Below, piece by piece: positions 1 to 7,402 of a stretch of 20,250 nucleotides of DNA. Origin of the DNA: Acidobacteriota bacterium (GTDB lineage Bacteria > Acidobacteriota > Vicinamibacteria > Marinacidobacterales > SMYC01). A program made the position numbers and the translations under genes. A model generated the notes under the pieces. It had not been told where the DNA came from. It did not search any database and worked only from the letters and a program-made list of their open reading frames with translations. The stretch covers positions 1 to 20,250 of the forward strand of contig JAJCXL010000353.1 in assembly GCA_029263435.1 (NCBI GenBank), given 5' to 3'. Position 1 is the first letter of the stretch. Every line of letters begins with the position of its first letter.

Positions 1-1
1 G

Positions 2-682
2 CTCGCCCAGGCCAAGATCCGCTTGTTGCAGTCGCTGGGGCGCACCCAGTTCGAGACCGACTTTACGCTTGCCGCATCAGAGCCTCTCGTGGATTCTCCA
101 GACGAGGATGAGTTGAGGGCGCAGGTATCGCGACGCCCCGAGATCCTCCGCGCGGAGGCCTCCGTCGCGCGCGCTGCCGCCTCGTCTGAGCTCGCCAATG
201 CGCTCGCTTATCCCAATCTCACGACCCAGCTCGGCTACAAACGCAACGGGCCCGACAACACCCTCTACGCCGGTCTCGTGGTCCCGCTGCCCGTGTTCGA
301 CCGCAACCAGGGCGGCATTCTCTCCGGTCGCGCGGAGCTCGCCGCCGCCGAAGCCGAGCTCACTGTCATCCGTAGCCGCGCGCTCGGTGAGCTCGAAGCC
401 GCGCTCGAAGGCGTCCGGCAGACTCGAGAGCAAGTCGACGGCCTGCGAGCGAGCTTCATCGAACAAGCCGACGCGTCCCTCGAGATCGCGATGGCGGCCT
501 ATCGAGAAGGTGCCTCGGACCTACTCGTCGTGCTCGAAGCCGAGCGCACCCGAAACGCCGCGCAAGAGCTCGTCGTCGACGCGATGCTTCAGTATCGATT
601 GGCGATACACGAGCTCGAGCGCTCCTCTGGAGGCCCCGTGGTCGAGACCCTGCTTGAAACTACCGAGGAGATCGGGCGATGA
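2..682 (+). CDS. czcC: Outer-membrane efflux protein, CzcC/TolC type (5' truncated by window)
   Basis: The reading frame is open to the left edge, so the first part of the protein is missing and the true start lies upstream. What remains (about 226 residues) is the C-terminal repeat of an outer-membrane efflux (OEP) protein. Long amphipathic helices rich in Ala, Glu, Arg and Leu alternate with a beta segment (around LYAGLVVPLPVFDRNQGG) typical of the second OEP repeat, and the helical stretch AAYREGASDLLVVLEAERTR is characteristic of CzcC/TolC proteins. By family, it forms the trimeric channel that carries substrate across the outer membrane for the downstream pump. Its stop codon overlaps the start of the membrane-fusion gene (ATGA at 679-682), so the two are translationally coupled. 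The CzcC assignment rests mainly on the adjoining metal-type RND gene. Confidence 0.9.
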   Translation, partial: LAQAKIRLLQSLGRTQFETDFTLAASEPLVDSPDEDELRAQVSRRPEILRAEASVARAAASSELANALAYPNLTTQLGYKRNGPDNTLYAGLVVPLPVFDRNQGGILSGRAELAAAEAELTVIRSRALGELEAALEGVRQTREQVDGLRASFIEQADASLEIAMAAYREGASDLLVVLEAERTRNAAQELVVDAMLQYRLAIHELERSSGGPVVETLLETTEEIGR

Positions 683-1881
683 GATCAAGAAAAGCCGCGC
701 GGCCCAGCGCGCTGGTCATCATCTTAGTCAGCCTGCTCGTCCAGATGGCATGCGGTGGCTCCGAGACCGAGACCGGGGCGAGCTCCTCGGAGCGAAGCTC
801 CACCGATGTCTTGAGCCTGACCCCTGAAATCGTACGGCAGGGCGAGCTGGAAGTTCTCACCGTGGGCACCCGGTCGTTGCATGAGACCCTCGAAGCAGCC
901 GGGCGCATCGGGCGCAACGAGGACCACACAGCGCGCGTCGGCTCACCCGCGGAAGGACGGGTCACGCGCATCTTCGTGAGCTTGGGTGAGGCGGTCGAGC
1001 AGGGTGCTCCACTCGTCCAGATCCATAGCCATGAGCTCATCGTCGCGCGCTCGGACTACTCCAAAGCGACGACCGCGCTTTCCGCGACCGAACGCAGACT
1101 TCGCTTCGCCCGCGCGGAGCGCGATCGGGCTCAGCGGCTCTTCGCCGCAAAAGCGTTGTCGGACCGCGAGAATCAAGCGGCGGCGTCTGAGCTCGACGGT
1201 GCCCAAGCTGAGTGGGAACGCGCTCAGGCGGAGCTCGACCAGGCCGAGCACTACCTGATGCATCTAGGGGTATCCCCCGACGCCGAGATTGCGGACGGGG
1301 ATCTCACCGTCCGCGCACCTCTGGCAGGTGTCGTGCTCGAAAGGCAGGTCACGCTCGGCACCGTCGTGAGCCCAACCAACGATCTCATCCTGCTTACGGA
1401 TCTCGACAGCCTATGGGTCGATGCGGAGGTGCCGGAGCGCGAGGCGTCGCGCGTCACGATCGGTCAAAGCGCCGAGGTGGAGGTGGCGGCATTCCCGGGA
1501 GAGACCTTCGAGGCGCGCATCTTTCATATCGCGGACCAGCTCGACGCGGTCTTGCGGACCGTCTCCGTCCGGGCGATCGTGGATAATTCCGACCGCCGGT
1601 TGCGTCCGGGGATGTATGCAGCCATCCAGATCGCCTCGGACCAGAGCCCACCGGTCATCGCCGTCCCGGAGCGAGCCATCCAGCGCTTCAACGATACGTC
1701 CGTCGTTTTCGTGGCTCTAGGGGAGGAGAAGTTCGAAAGACGGACCATCACCACCGCGCGTGACGTCTCGGGGTGGATCGAGGTCTTGCGCGGTCTGGCT
1801 TCCGGCGAGCGTATCGTCGGGGACGGGAGCTTTCTCATCAAGTCCGAGTTTCTTCGCAATGAGTTCGAGGAAGAAGGCTAG
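679..1881 (+). CDS. czcB: Periplasmic membrane-fusion protein of metal efflux pump, CzcB/HlyD type
   Basis: 400 residues. The start is set by a GAGGAG ribosome site at 665-670, 8 bases before ATG 679, and overlaps the upstream stop. The N-terminus is a signal sequence with a hydrophobic core (residues 11-21) ending at Cys25 in QMACGG. This looks like a lipoprotein signal, although Gln at -3 departs from the usual Leu, so lipidation is likely but not certain. Next come the first half of a lipoyl/barrel-sandwich domain (about 95-125, GSPAEGRVTRIFVSLGEAVE), an alpha-helical hairpin rich in Ala/Glu/Arg (about 130-190), the second lipoyl half (VRAPLAGVVLERQVTLGTVV), and the beta-barrel and membrane-proximal domains to about 395. 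By family, it bridges the inner-membrane RND pump and the outer-membrane channel. No extra N-terminal His-rich metal-binding domain is visible. The 3' end overlaps the RND gene by 23 bases. Confidence 0.93.
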   Translation: MRSRKAARPSALVIILVSLLVQMACGGSETETGASSSERSSTDVLSLTPEIVRQGELEVLTVGTRSLHETLEAAGRIGRNEDHTARVGSPAEGRVTRIFVSLGEAVEQGAPLVQIHSHELIVARSDYSKATTALSATERRLRFARAERDRAQRLFAAKALSDRENQAAASELDGAQAEWERAQAELDQAEHYLMHLGVSPDAEIADGDLTVRAPLAGVVLERQVTLGTVVSPTNDLILLTDLDSLWVDAEVPEREASRVTIGQSAEVEVAAFPGETFEARIFHIADQLDAVLRTVSVRAIVDNSDRRLRPGMYAAIQIASDQSPPVIAVPERAIQRFNDTSVVFVALGEEKFERRTITTARDVSGWIEVLRGLASGERIVGDGSFLIKSEFLRNEFEEEG

Positions 1882-4800
1882 CGGCTTGCTTCGAACGATT
1901 ATCGGATTCTCGATCGAACAACGCTGGTTCGTCCTGGGACTGGTGATGCTCGTGTCGGGCATCGGGGTGTGGTCCCTCGGCACCCTTCCCATCGACGCTT
2001 TTCCGGACCTCACCAACAATCAAGTAAACATCATCACCGAAGCTCCCGGTATGGCGGCGGCAGAGGTGGAGCAGCTGGTGACCTTCGCCATCGAAGGCGC
2101 GATGATGGGGCTCCCGGACACCGAAGAGGTGCGCTCCATCTCCAAGTTCGGTCTCTCCATCGTGACCATCGTCTTCGCTGATGAAGTGGACACCTACCTC
2201 GCGCGCCAACTGGTGAACGAAAGACTGTCCGAAGCCAAGACCCGCATCCCACCCGGCGTGGAACCGAGGATGGGCCCCATCGCGACCGCCTTCGGTGAGA
2301 TCTACCAATACGTCATCGAGGGCGAGGATTACTCCGCCATGGAGCTGAAGACGATTCACGACTGGAACGTCAAATATCAGCTTCGCACCGTCAAAGGCGT
2401 CAACGAGGTGAACTCCTGGGGCGGTTTCATCCAGCAGTATCACGTACTCGTCGAGCCGGATCGTCTGCTCGACTACCGCCTCACCCTTCATGACGTCTTC
2501 GCCGCATTGGCCGAGAGCAACCAGAACTTCGGCGGAAGCTTGATCGAGCACGGCGCCGAGGCCTACACCGTACGAGGGCTAGGCCGGTTTCGGACGCCGG
2601 ACGATATCGAAGGTGTCGTGGTCAAATCCGAAGGCGGTGTCCCGGTTCTGATTCGCGATCTCGCGACCGTCTCGATCGAGCCGGCCATCCGCCAAGGCGC
2701 GGTCACCAAAGACGGACAAGGAGAAGTGGTCTCCGGGATGGTCATCATGACCAAAGGAGAAAACTCACGAGACGTCATCGCGCGAGTTAAGAAGCGCGTT
2801 TCGGAGGTCCAGAACACCCTCCCGCCCGGCGTTCGTATTCGCCCGTTCTACGATCAGACGGAGCTCGTCGAGCGCACCACTCGCACGGTCGCGACCAACC
2901 TCATCGAAGGCGGGCTCCTCGTCATCGTGGTGCTGTTCTTGTTCTTGCACAATGTACGTGCGGCGGTGATCGTCGCGATGGTCATTCCCCTGTCCATGCT
3001 GGTCGCGTTCATCGGCATGAGGGTTTTCGGTGTCTCGGCGAACTTGATGAGCCTCGGGGCCATCGACTTCGGGCTCATCGTCGACGGCTCGGTCGTCATG
3101 ATGGAGAACTTCATCCGCCGGACGAGAACGGTCGGCGACGGTGAGGACGCGAAGAAAGTGGTCTTGTCGAGTGCTCTCGAGGTCGCGAAGCCGATCGTCT
3201 TCAGCATCACCATTATCATCGCTGTCTACCTACCGGTGATGGCGCTGACCGGGATGGCCGCGCGGATGTTCCGACCGATGGCGTTGACCGTCACCCTCGC
3301 AGTGTTCGGCTCACTCGTTCTCGCGCTGACCTTCGTACCCGCGGTCACGTCGATGGTGGTCGGGCACATGAAGCACGTACCGGAGCCGCGCTTCGATCGT
3401 TTCCGGATGAGCTACCGACGCGTCGTCGAGCGAGCGATCCAACACCGTCGGCGAACGATTGGAGCTGCGGTCGTGCTCGTCGCCGTTGCCATCGGGTCCA
3501 TACCGTTTCTCGGCACGGAGTTCATGCCGGAGCTCGACGAGGGCGCCATTCTCATCGAGACTTTTCGCCTCCCATCCGTGTCACTCACCGAATCCGTGGA
3601 TATCGCCACGCGGGTCGAGCGCATCGTCCGCGAGTTCCCTGAAGTCACGACCGTGGTGACGAAGATCGGACGACCCGACCTCGCCACCGAGGCAATGGGC
3701 ATTTACCAGGGTGATGTCTACGTACTCCTCTCACCACGCTCGGAGTGGACCACGGCGAGCGATCGCGAGGGTCTCGTCGCCGCTATCGACGAGAAATTAA
3801 GAAACCTCCCCGGGGTCGCAACGAGCTTCACCCAACCGCTAGCGATGAGACTCGACGAAGTCATCTCCGGGGTGCGTTCGGATGTTGCGGTGAAGCTCTT
3901 CGGTGAAGACTTCGACGCCCTCGAATCACAGGCGGAACGCATCCGACGGGTCATCGCCCAGGTTCGAGGCGCCGCGGATGTGCAGGTGGAGCCCTTGAGC
4001 GGTGCCGCAGAGCTTCGGATCGATCTTCATCGTGACGCCCTCGCCCGCTACGGACTCCGGGTAGAGGATGTGGCGGGCTTCGTCGAGACCGCCGTCGGCG
4101 GACGGACCGCGACCCAGGTCATCGAGGGGCGGAGACGGATCGATGTCGTCGTGCGCCTACCCGAGAAACGTCGCGCCGACCCGGCTGCGGTCCGGTCGCT
4201 CCTCATCACGACCCCCGCCGGCGAGCGCGTACCGCTTGGACGGTTGGCAGCGATAGCCGTCGCGGAAGGACCCGAAGTCGTCAACCGTGAGAACGCGCAG
4301 CGTCGGATCGTCGTGCAAACCAACGTCCGCGGACGCGACATAGGGAGCTTCGTGGTCGAGGCCCAGCGAGCGATTCAGCGCGAGATCAATCTGCTACCGG
4401 GCTACTTCATTACCTGGGGTGGTGAGTTCGAACAACAAGAGCAGGCGATGGAGCGTCTATCGGTCGTCGTCCCTCTCGCCGTGCTCTTCATTTTCATTCT
4501 GATCTTCGCGACGTTCAACTCGCTGCCCCAGACAGTGCTCATCATGCTCATTCTGCCGTTCTCGATGGTGGGCGGCATCGGCGCGTTGTGGCTGCGTGGA
4601 CTCAACTTGAGCTTGTCAGCTTCGGTCGGGTTCATCGCTTTGTTCGGCATCGCCGTCATGGATGGCCTGGTATTGGTCAGCTACATCAATCGACTCCGGG
4701 AGGAAGGCCGCTCGCTGACCGAAGCCGTCCTCGAAGGAGCCAGCACCCGACTCCGCCCCGTGCTCGTGACCAGCGTCGTTGCGAGTCTCGGATTTCTTCC

Positions 4801-4972
4801 GATGGCGATGTCCACTTCGGCCGGCGCCGAAGTACAGCGTCCTCTCGCAACCGTCGTCATCGGAGGACTCGTCACCTCGACATTACTGACGCTTCTCGTG
4901 CTTCCGACGCTCTACGAGTGGATGGAGAAGGTGCGCGGCCGTCGCGTGCAATCCGCTAGAATAAGCGGATGA
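1859..4972 (+). CDS. czcA: Heavy-metal RND efflux transporter, CzcA family
   Basis: 1037 residues from ATG 1859, the usual length of this family. The frame is open further upstream, but an N-terminus of SSRKKASGLLRTIIGFSIEQ followed by the first membrane helix matches CzcA proteins, so I chose this start. It lies inside the preceding gene with no clear ribosome site, which suggests translational coupling. By family, it is a 12-helix proton-driven inner-membrane antiporter with two large periplasmic loops. Transmembrane helix 4 carries the heavy-metal RND signature DFGLIVDGSVVMMEN, with Asp403, Asp409 and Glu416 in the positions of the proton-relay residues of CzcA. This places it nearer the Co/Zn/Cd/Ni branch than the Cu/Ag (CusA) branch. 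The exact metal is inferred, not shown. No metal-responsive regulator is visible nearby. Confidence 0.95.
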   Translation: MSSRKKASGLLRTIIGFSIEQRWFVLGLVMLVSGIGVWSLGTLPIDAFPDLTNNQVNIITEAPGMAAAEVEQLVTFAIEGAMMGLPDTEEVRSISKFGLSIVTIVFADEVDTYLARQLVNERLSEAKTRIPPGVEPRMGPIATAFGEIYQYVIEGEDYSAMELKTIHDWNVKYQLRTVKGVNEVNSWGGFIQQYHVLVEPDRLLDYRLTLHDVFAALAESNQNFGGSLIEHGAEAYTVRGLGRFRTPDDIEGVVVKSEGGVPVLIRDLATVSIEPAIRQGAVTKDGQGEVVSGMVIMTKGENSRDVIARVKKRVSEVQNTLPPGVRIRPFYDQTELVERTTRTVATNLIEGGLLVIVVLFLFLHNVRAAVIVAMVIPLSMLVAFIGMRVFGVSANLMSLGAIDFGLIVDGSVVMMENFIRRTRTVGDGEDAKKVVLSSALEVAKPIVFSITIIIAVYLPVMALTGMAARMFRPMALTVTLAVFGSLVLALTFVPAVTSMVVGHMKHVPEPRFDRFRMSYRRVVERAIQHRRRTIGAAVVLVAVAIGSIPFLGTEFMPELDEGAILIETFRLPSVSLTESVDIATRVERIVREFPEVTTVVTKIGRPDLATEAMGIYQGDVYVLLSPRSEWTTASDREGLVAAIDEKLRNLPGVATSFTQPLAMRLDEVISGVRSDVAVKLFGEDFDALESQAERIRRVIAQVRGAADVQVEPLSGAAELRIDLHRDALARYGLRVEDVAGFVETAVGGRTATQVIEGRRRIDVVVRLPEKRRADPAAVRSLLITTPAGERVPLGRLAAIAVAEGPEVVNRENAQRRIVVQTNVRGRDIGSFVVEAQRAIQREINLLPGYFITWGGEFEQQEQAMERLSVVVPLAVLFIFILIFATFNSLPQTVLIMLILPFSMVGGIGALWLRGLNLSLSASVGFIALFGIAVMDGLVLVSYINRLREEGRSLTEAVLEGASTRLRPVLVTSVVASLGFLPMAMSTSAGAEVQRPLATVVIGGLVTSTLLTLLVLPTLYEWMEKVRGRRVQSARISG

Positions 4973-5574
4973 CACGCTCCTGGACCCACGACACCGAGCG
5001 CTATCGATACGCCACCCGCGCGGATATTCCCGCATTCAACGCGCTTCTCTCAGACGTCGAGGTCGGCCGGTGGCTGTGGTTCACTCCCTTGCCTACCAAC
5101 GGTGTCGAAATTTTCTTCGGGCCGCTCCTCGATCGTCAGACGAAGGAGCTCGACCACGGCGACACGCCCCAAACGGCCGTCTTCATCGTCGAAGACCTCA
5201 GCGGTGACTTCCTCGGCCAGGGCGCGGTCGTCGAAGTCGACGGGAGCCCCCACGGCTCGGAGATCGGCTTCCAGCTGATGCGAAAGGCCTGGGGCGGAGG
5301 CGTCGGCACCCGACTCGGACGGTTTCTGTGTGCCTACGCCATCGAGTGCTGCGATGCCTACCGGATCCAAGGCGACTGCCTCGAAGGCAACGCCGGCTCG
5401 GCGGCACTGTTGAAAAAGCTCGGCCTACGCCTCGAGGGCACCCGTCCCGATTACCGCCTCAAAGAAGCGACACGCCACACCGAGCTTTGCTTCGGGGCGA
5501 GAGTGCAGGACTTGGACACAGAGCTGTTCAAAAAGGTGGCCGAGAAAACCGGTTTGGTTAGTCGACGCTCTTGA
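4969..5574 (+). CDS. GNAT-family N-acetyltransferase, RimJ/RimL-like
   Basis: 201 residues. It starts at an ATGA overlap with the stop of the RND gene, so it is probably translated as the last gene of the efflux operon; there is no strong ribosome site of its own. The fold is that of an acetyl-CoA-dependent N-acetyltransferase. The acetyl-CoA pyrophosphate loop is visible as MRKAWGGGVGTRLG (residues 104-117), and the later NAGSAALLKKLGLRLEG (141-157) is the typical RimJ/RimL segment that packs against the cofactor. The acceptor substrate cannot be read from the sequence: related proteins acetylate ribosomal protein N-termini, antibiotics or small amines. A role in metal resistance is not implied beyond co-transcription. 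Confidence 0.85.
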   Translation: MTRSWTHDTERYRYATRADIPAFNALLSDVEVGRWLWFTPLPTNGVEIFFGPLLDRQTKELDHGDTPQTAVFIVEDLSGDFLGQGAVVEVDGSPHGSEIGFQLMRKAWGGGVGTRLGRFLCAYAIECCDAYRIQGDCLEGNAGSAALLKKLGLRLEGTRPDYRLKEATRHTELCFGARVQDLDTELFKKVAEKTGLVSRRS

Positions 5575-5591
5575 TTCTCTCGTAAGGCTAG

Positions 5592-6383
5592 CTAGCGCAA
5601 GAGCTCGATCTCGTCACCTTCGTGTACGACTCCCTCCGCGAGAACCGCTCCATACACGCCCGCCTGGCCTTCGTGGGCTTTGGCCACTGCTCGCAGAAGC
5701 TCGGGGCTCGATTCGCCCGTATCCGGATCGAGAGTGATCATCTTGCAGCGTGAGTCCCGATTGACGACGGCGACGACGGCTTTCGGTCCGATGCGAAGCG
5801 AGCGGCCGACGAAGCGGTCTTCATCGAAGCCGCGACCCGATGTCAGGTCGACGTAGAGGTTGGCCCGAAAGCGACGCGGGTCGACCTCGACCTCGATCTC
5901 TTCTCCGAGCTTCTTCGCCGTTTGGATCGAGAACATGGAGATCGGCCGACAATCGGTCAGCGCCCGATCCGACCGCGCGAGAGAGAGAGCGTGCTCGTTA
6001 CCGAGCGTGGCCGTGAGTCTGTCGATCAACGCGGGGTCGTCGACCGCGAGCGCTTCCCCACTCGGCGTTTCCACCTCTATCGCGAGATCCGCCGCCTCGG
6101 CGAACAAAGGCGTGGCGCCGGAGCCCACGCCTTCCGCTTCGACGAGATTCGGTGGCTCCACGGCCTTGTCGGGATGTAGGAACCGGGGACGGTATCGGAG
6201 CATCTCGCTTTGCTCACGACCCGTGAAGAACGGAAAGCCCTTCGGTGCCGCCGAGCTGGTAAAAGCGTACATCCGGTCGCCGTAGAGCCCTCCAAAACCG
6301 AGAAACGCTCGACCAAGCTTCTCGCCCCGCATGCTCTTGACCGGATAGCGCCACAAGTTTTCGACTTTCCCAACGACTGTCAT
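5592..6383 (-). CDS. MOSC-domain protein (molybdenum cofactor sulfurase C-terminal family)
   Basis: 263 residues. The frame extends 52 codons further upstream, but the start at 6383 is preferred because GAGGGAGA lies 8 bases before it and the protein then opens with GKVENLWRYPVKSMRGE, the canonical MOSC N-terminal beta-barrel start. Further family marks are RFRANLYVD (residues 171-179) and SRCKMITLDPDTGE (211-224), which includes Cys213 at the position of the conserved MOSC cysteine. By family, MOSC proteins bind the molybdenum cofactor and take part in sulfur or reductive chemistry (YcbX and mARC relatives). No C-terminal ferredoxin domain is present, so a separate electron donor would be needed. 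It converges on the acetyltransferase with a 17-base gap and diverges from the deacetylase. Confidence 0.9.
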   Translation of the reverse strand: MTVVGKVENLWRYPVKSMRGEKLGRAFLGFGGLYGDRMYAFTSSAAPKGFPFFTGREQSEMLRYRPRFLHPDKAVEPPNLVEAEGVGSGATPLFAEAADLAIEVETPSGEALAVDDPALIDRLTATLGNEHALSLARSDRALTDCRPISMFSIQTAKKLGEEIEVEVDPRRFRANLYVDLTSGRGFDEDRFVGRSLRIGPKAVVAVVNRDSRCKMITLDPDTGESSPELLRAVAKAHEGQAGVYGAVLAEGVVHEGDEIELLR

Positions 6384-6391
6384 GACACGAG

Positions 6392-6399
6392 TCTCCCTC
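6392..6399 (-). promoter_or_regulatory. Ribosome binding site of the MOSC gene
   Basis: On the minus strand this reads GAGGGAGA, 8 bases before ATG 6383. It decides the start in favour of 6383 over the upstream in-frame codons as far as 6539, which would run 64 bases into the divergent deacetylase gene. Confidence 0.6.
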
Positions 6400-6430
6400 G
6401 CTGGATGCGATCCGATCAAGTTCGCGCCGG

Positions 6431-6459
6431 TTGTAAGTTCTCGACGGTCCCGGTACATT
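6431..6459 (+). promoter_or_regulatory. Candidate sigma70-type promoter for the deacetylase-tex cluster
   Basis: TTGTAA (6431-6436) and TACATT (6454-6459) are separated by 17 bases, and each matches four of six consensus positions. The implied transcript would start only about 9 bases before ATG 6476, so the leader would be very short. This is the best candidate in the 92-base divergent gap but it is weak. Confidence 0.25.
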
Positions 6460-6475
6460 CTCGTCGCTACCAATA

Positions 6476-7390
6476 ATGAATCGACGACAATTCCTCGGGA
6501 GCCTCGCGATGGGGTCCGTGACCCAAGCGACGCCGGCACGAAAGCAGCTCGCCATCACGATGGATGATCCGCACACGGGCGAAACACCGCTGCTCTCTCC
6601 CTCCGAGCGGAACGATGCCATCTTGAGAACGCTCGACCAGGCGCATCTGAGAGCCACCCTTTTCGTTTGCGGGATGCGCGTTGACGACGCTGCCGGCGAA
6701 AACGTTCTCCGTCAGTGGGACGACGCAGGTCACGCCCTCGCGAATCACACGTACAACCATCCTTACTTACCGGGTAAGGACGTCAGCGTTCAGGGCTACC
6801 TCGAGGACATTCTTTCGGGCCAAGCGATCGTCGAGCCGTTCTCCCGGTTCCAGCGTCTGTTCCGGTTTCCGTTCTTGAAAGAGGGCAACACTCTCGCAAA
6901 AAGAGATGGCGTCAGAGCGTTCCTGGCCGAGCACGGCTACCGAGTCGGGCACGTCACCATCGACGCATCGGACTGGTACGTCGACCAGCGCCTGCGGGAG
7001 CGGCTCGCCAAAGAACCCGGCGCGGACGTCTCACCTTATCGAGAGTTCTACTTGCGCCATCTGTGGGAGCGCGCGGTGTTCTACGACGAGCTGGCGCTCG
7101 AAGTGGCCGGCCGCGAGGTGAAACACACGCTTCTGATCCATCACAGCCTCTTGAACGCTTTGTTTCTGAAAGATGTTTTGCGGATGTTCGAGGGGCGCGG
7201 GTGGAGCTGGGTCGACGGGTCGGAGGCTTTCGAGGATGCCATCTTCACCGAATCTCCCGACATCTTGCCGGCGGGAGAGAGCCTCATCTGGGCAATGGCG
7301 AAACGAGCCGGCCGACACGAGGACATCCTCCGATATCCAGGCGAAGACAGCATCTACGAGAAAGACGCGATGGATCGCCTCGGTCTATAG
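6476..7390 (+). CDS. Polysaccharide deacetylase-like protein (NodB domain), Tat-type leader
   Basis: 304 residues. The N-terminus NRRQFLGSLAMG resembles a twin-arginine export signal. The NodB/CE4 metal-hydrolase motifs follow: TMDD (Asp30 as likely catalytic base, Asp31 as metal ligand), NHTYNHP with His91 and His95 as the metal histidines, RFPF (Arg130), DASDW (164-167), and LLIHHS (His222) in the place of the motif that carries the catalytic acid. By family, it removes acetyl groups from N-acetylated sugars in peptidoglycan, chitin-like or capsular glycans, or acts on related C-N bonds. The substrate is unknown. Motif 1 has Met in place of the usual Phe (TFDD), a mild deviation. It is followed after 12 bases by tex and is probably co-transcribed with it. 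Confidence 0.88.
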   Translation: MNRRQFLGSLAMGSVTQATPARKQLAITMDDPHTGETPLLSPSERNDAILRTLDQAHLRATLFVCGMRVDDAAGENVLRQWDDAGHALANHTYNHPYLPGKDVSVQGYLEDILSGQAIVEPFSRFQRLFRFPFLKEGNTLAKRDGVRAFLAEHGYRVGHVTIDASDWYVDQRLRERLAKEPGADVSPYREFYLRHLWERAVFYDELALEVAGREVKHTLLIHHSLLNALFLKDVLRMFEGRGWSWVDGSEAFEDAIFTESPDILPAGESLIWAMAKRAGRHEDILRYPGEDSIYEKDAMDRLGL

Positions 7391-7402
7391 GTCCGCACCC
7401 AG

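Noticed and set aside
1760..1858. N-terminal extension of the RND protein
   Set aside because: It would overlap the membrane-fusion gene by over 120 bases and adds residues unlike CzcA proteins, which begin just before the first membrane helix.
1838..2551. Minus-strand open frame of 237 codons opposite the RND gene
   Set aside because: It overlaps the start of a well-supported CzcA gene, and its His/Asp/Val-rich composition is that of a high-GC antisense frame.
5587..5596. Perfect 10-base palindrome GCTAGCTAGC between convergent genes
   Set aside because: It is a simple alternating sequence without flanking symmetry or a T-tract, so no terminator or site can be claimed.
6384..6539. N-terminal extension of the MOSC protein
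   Set aside because: It would run across the divergent gap and into the deacetylase gene, while a ribosome site and the canonical MOSC opening support the start at 6383.
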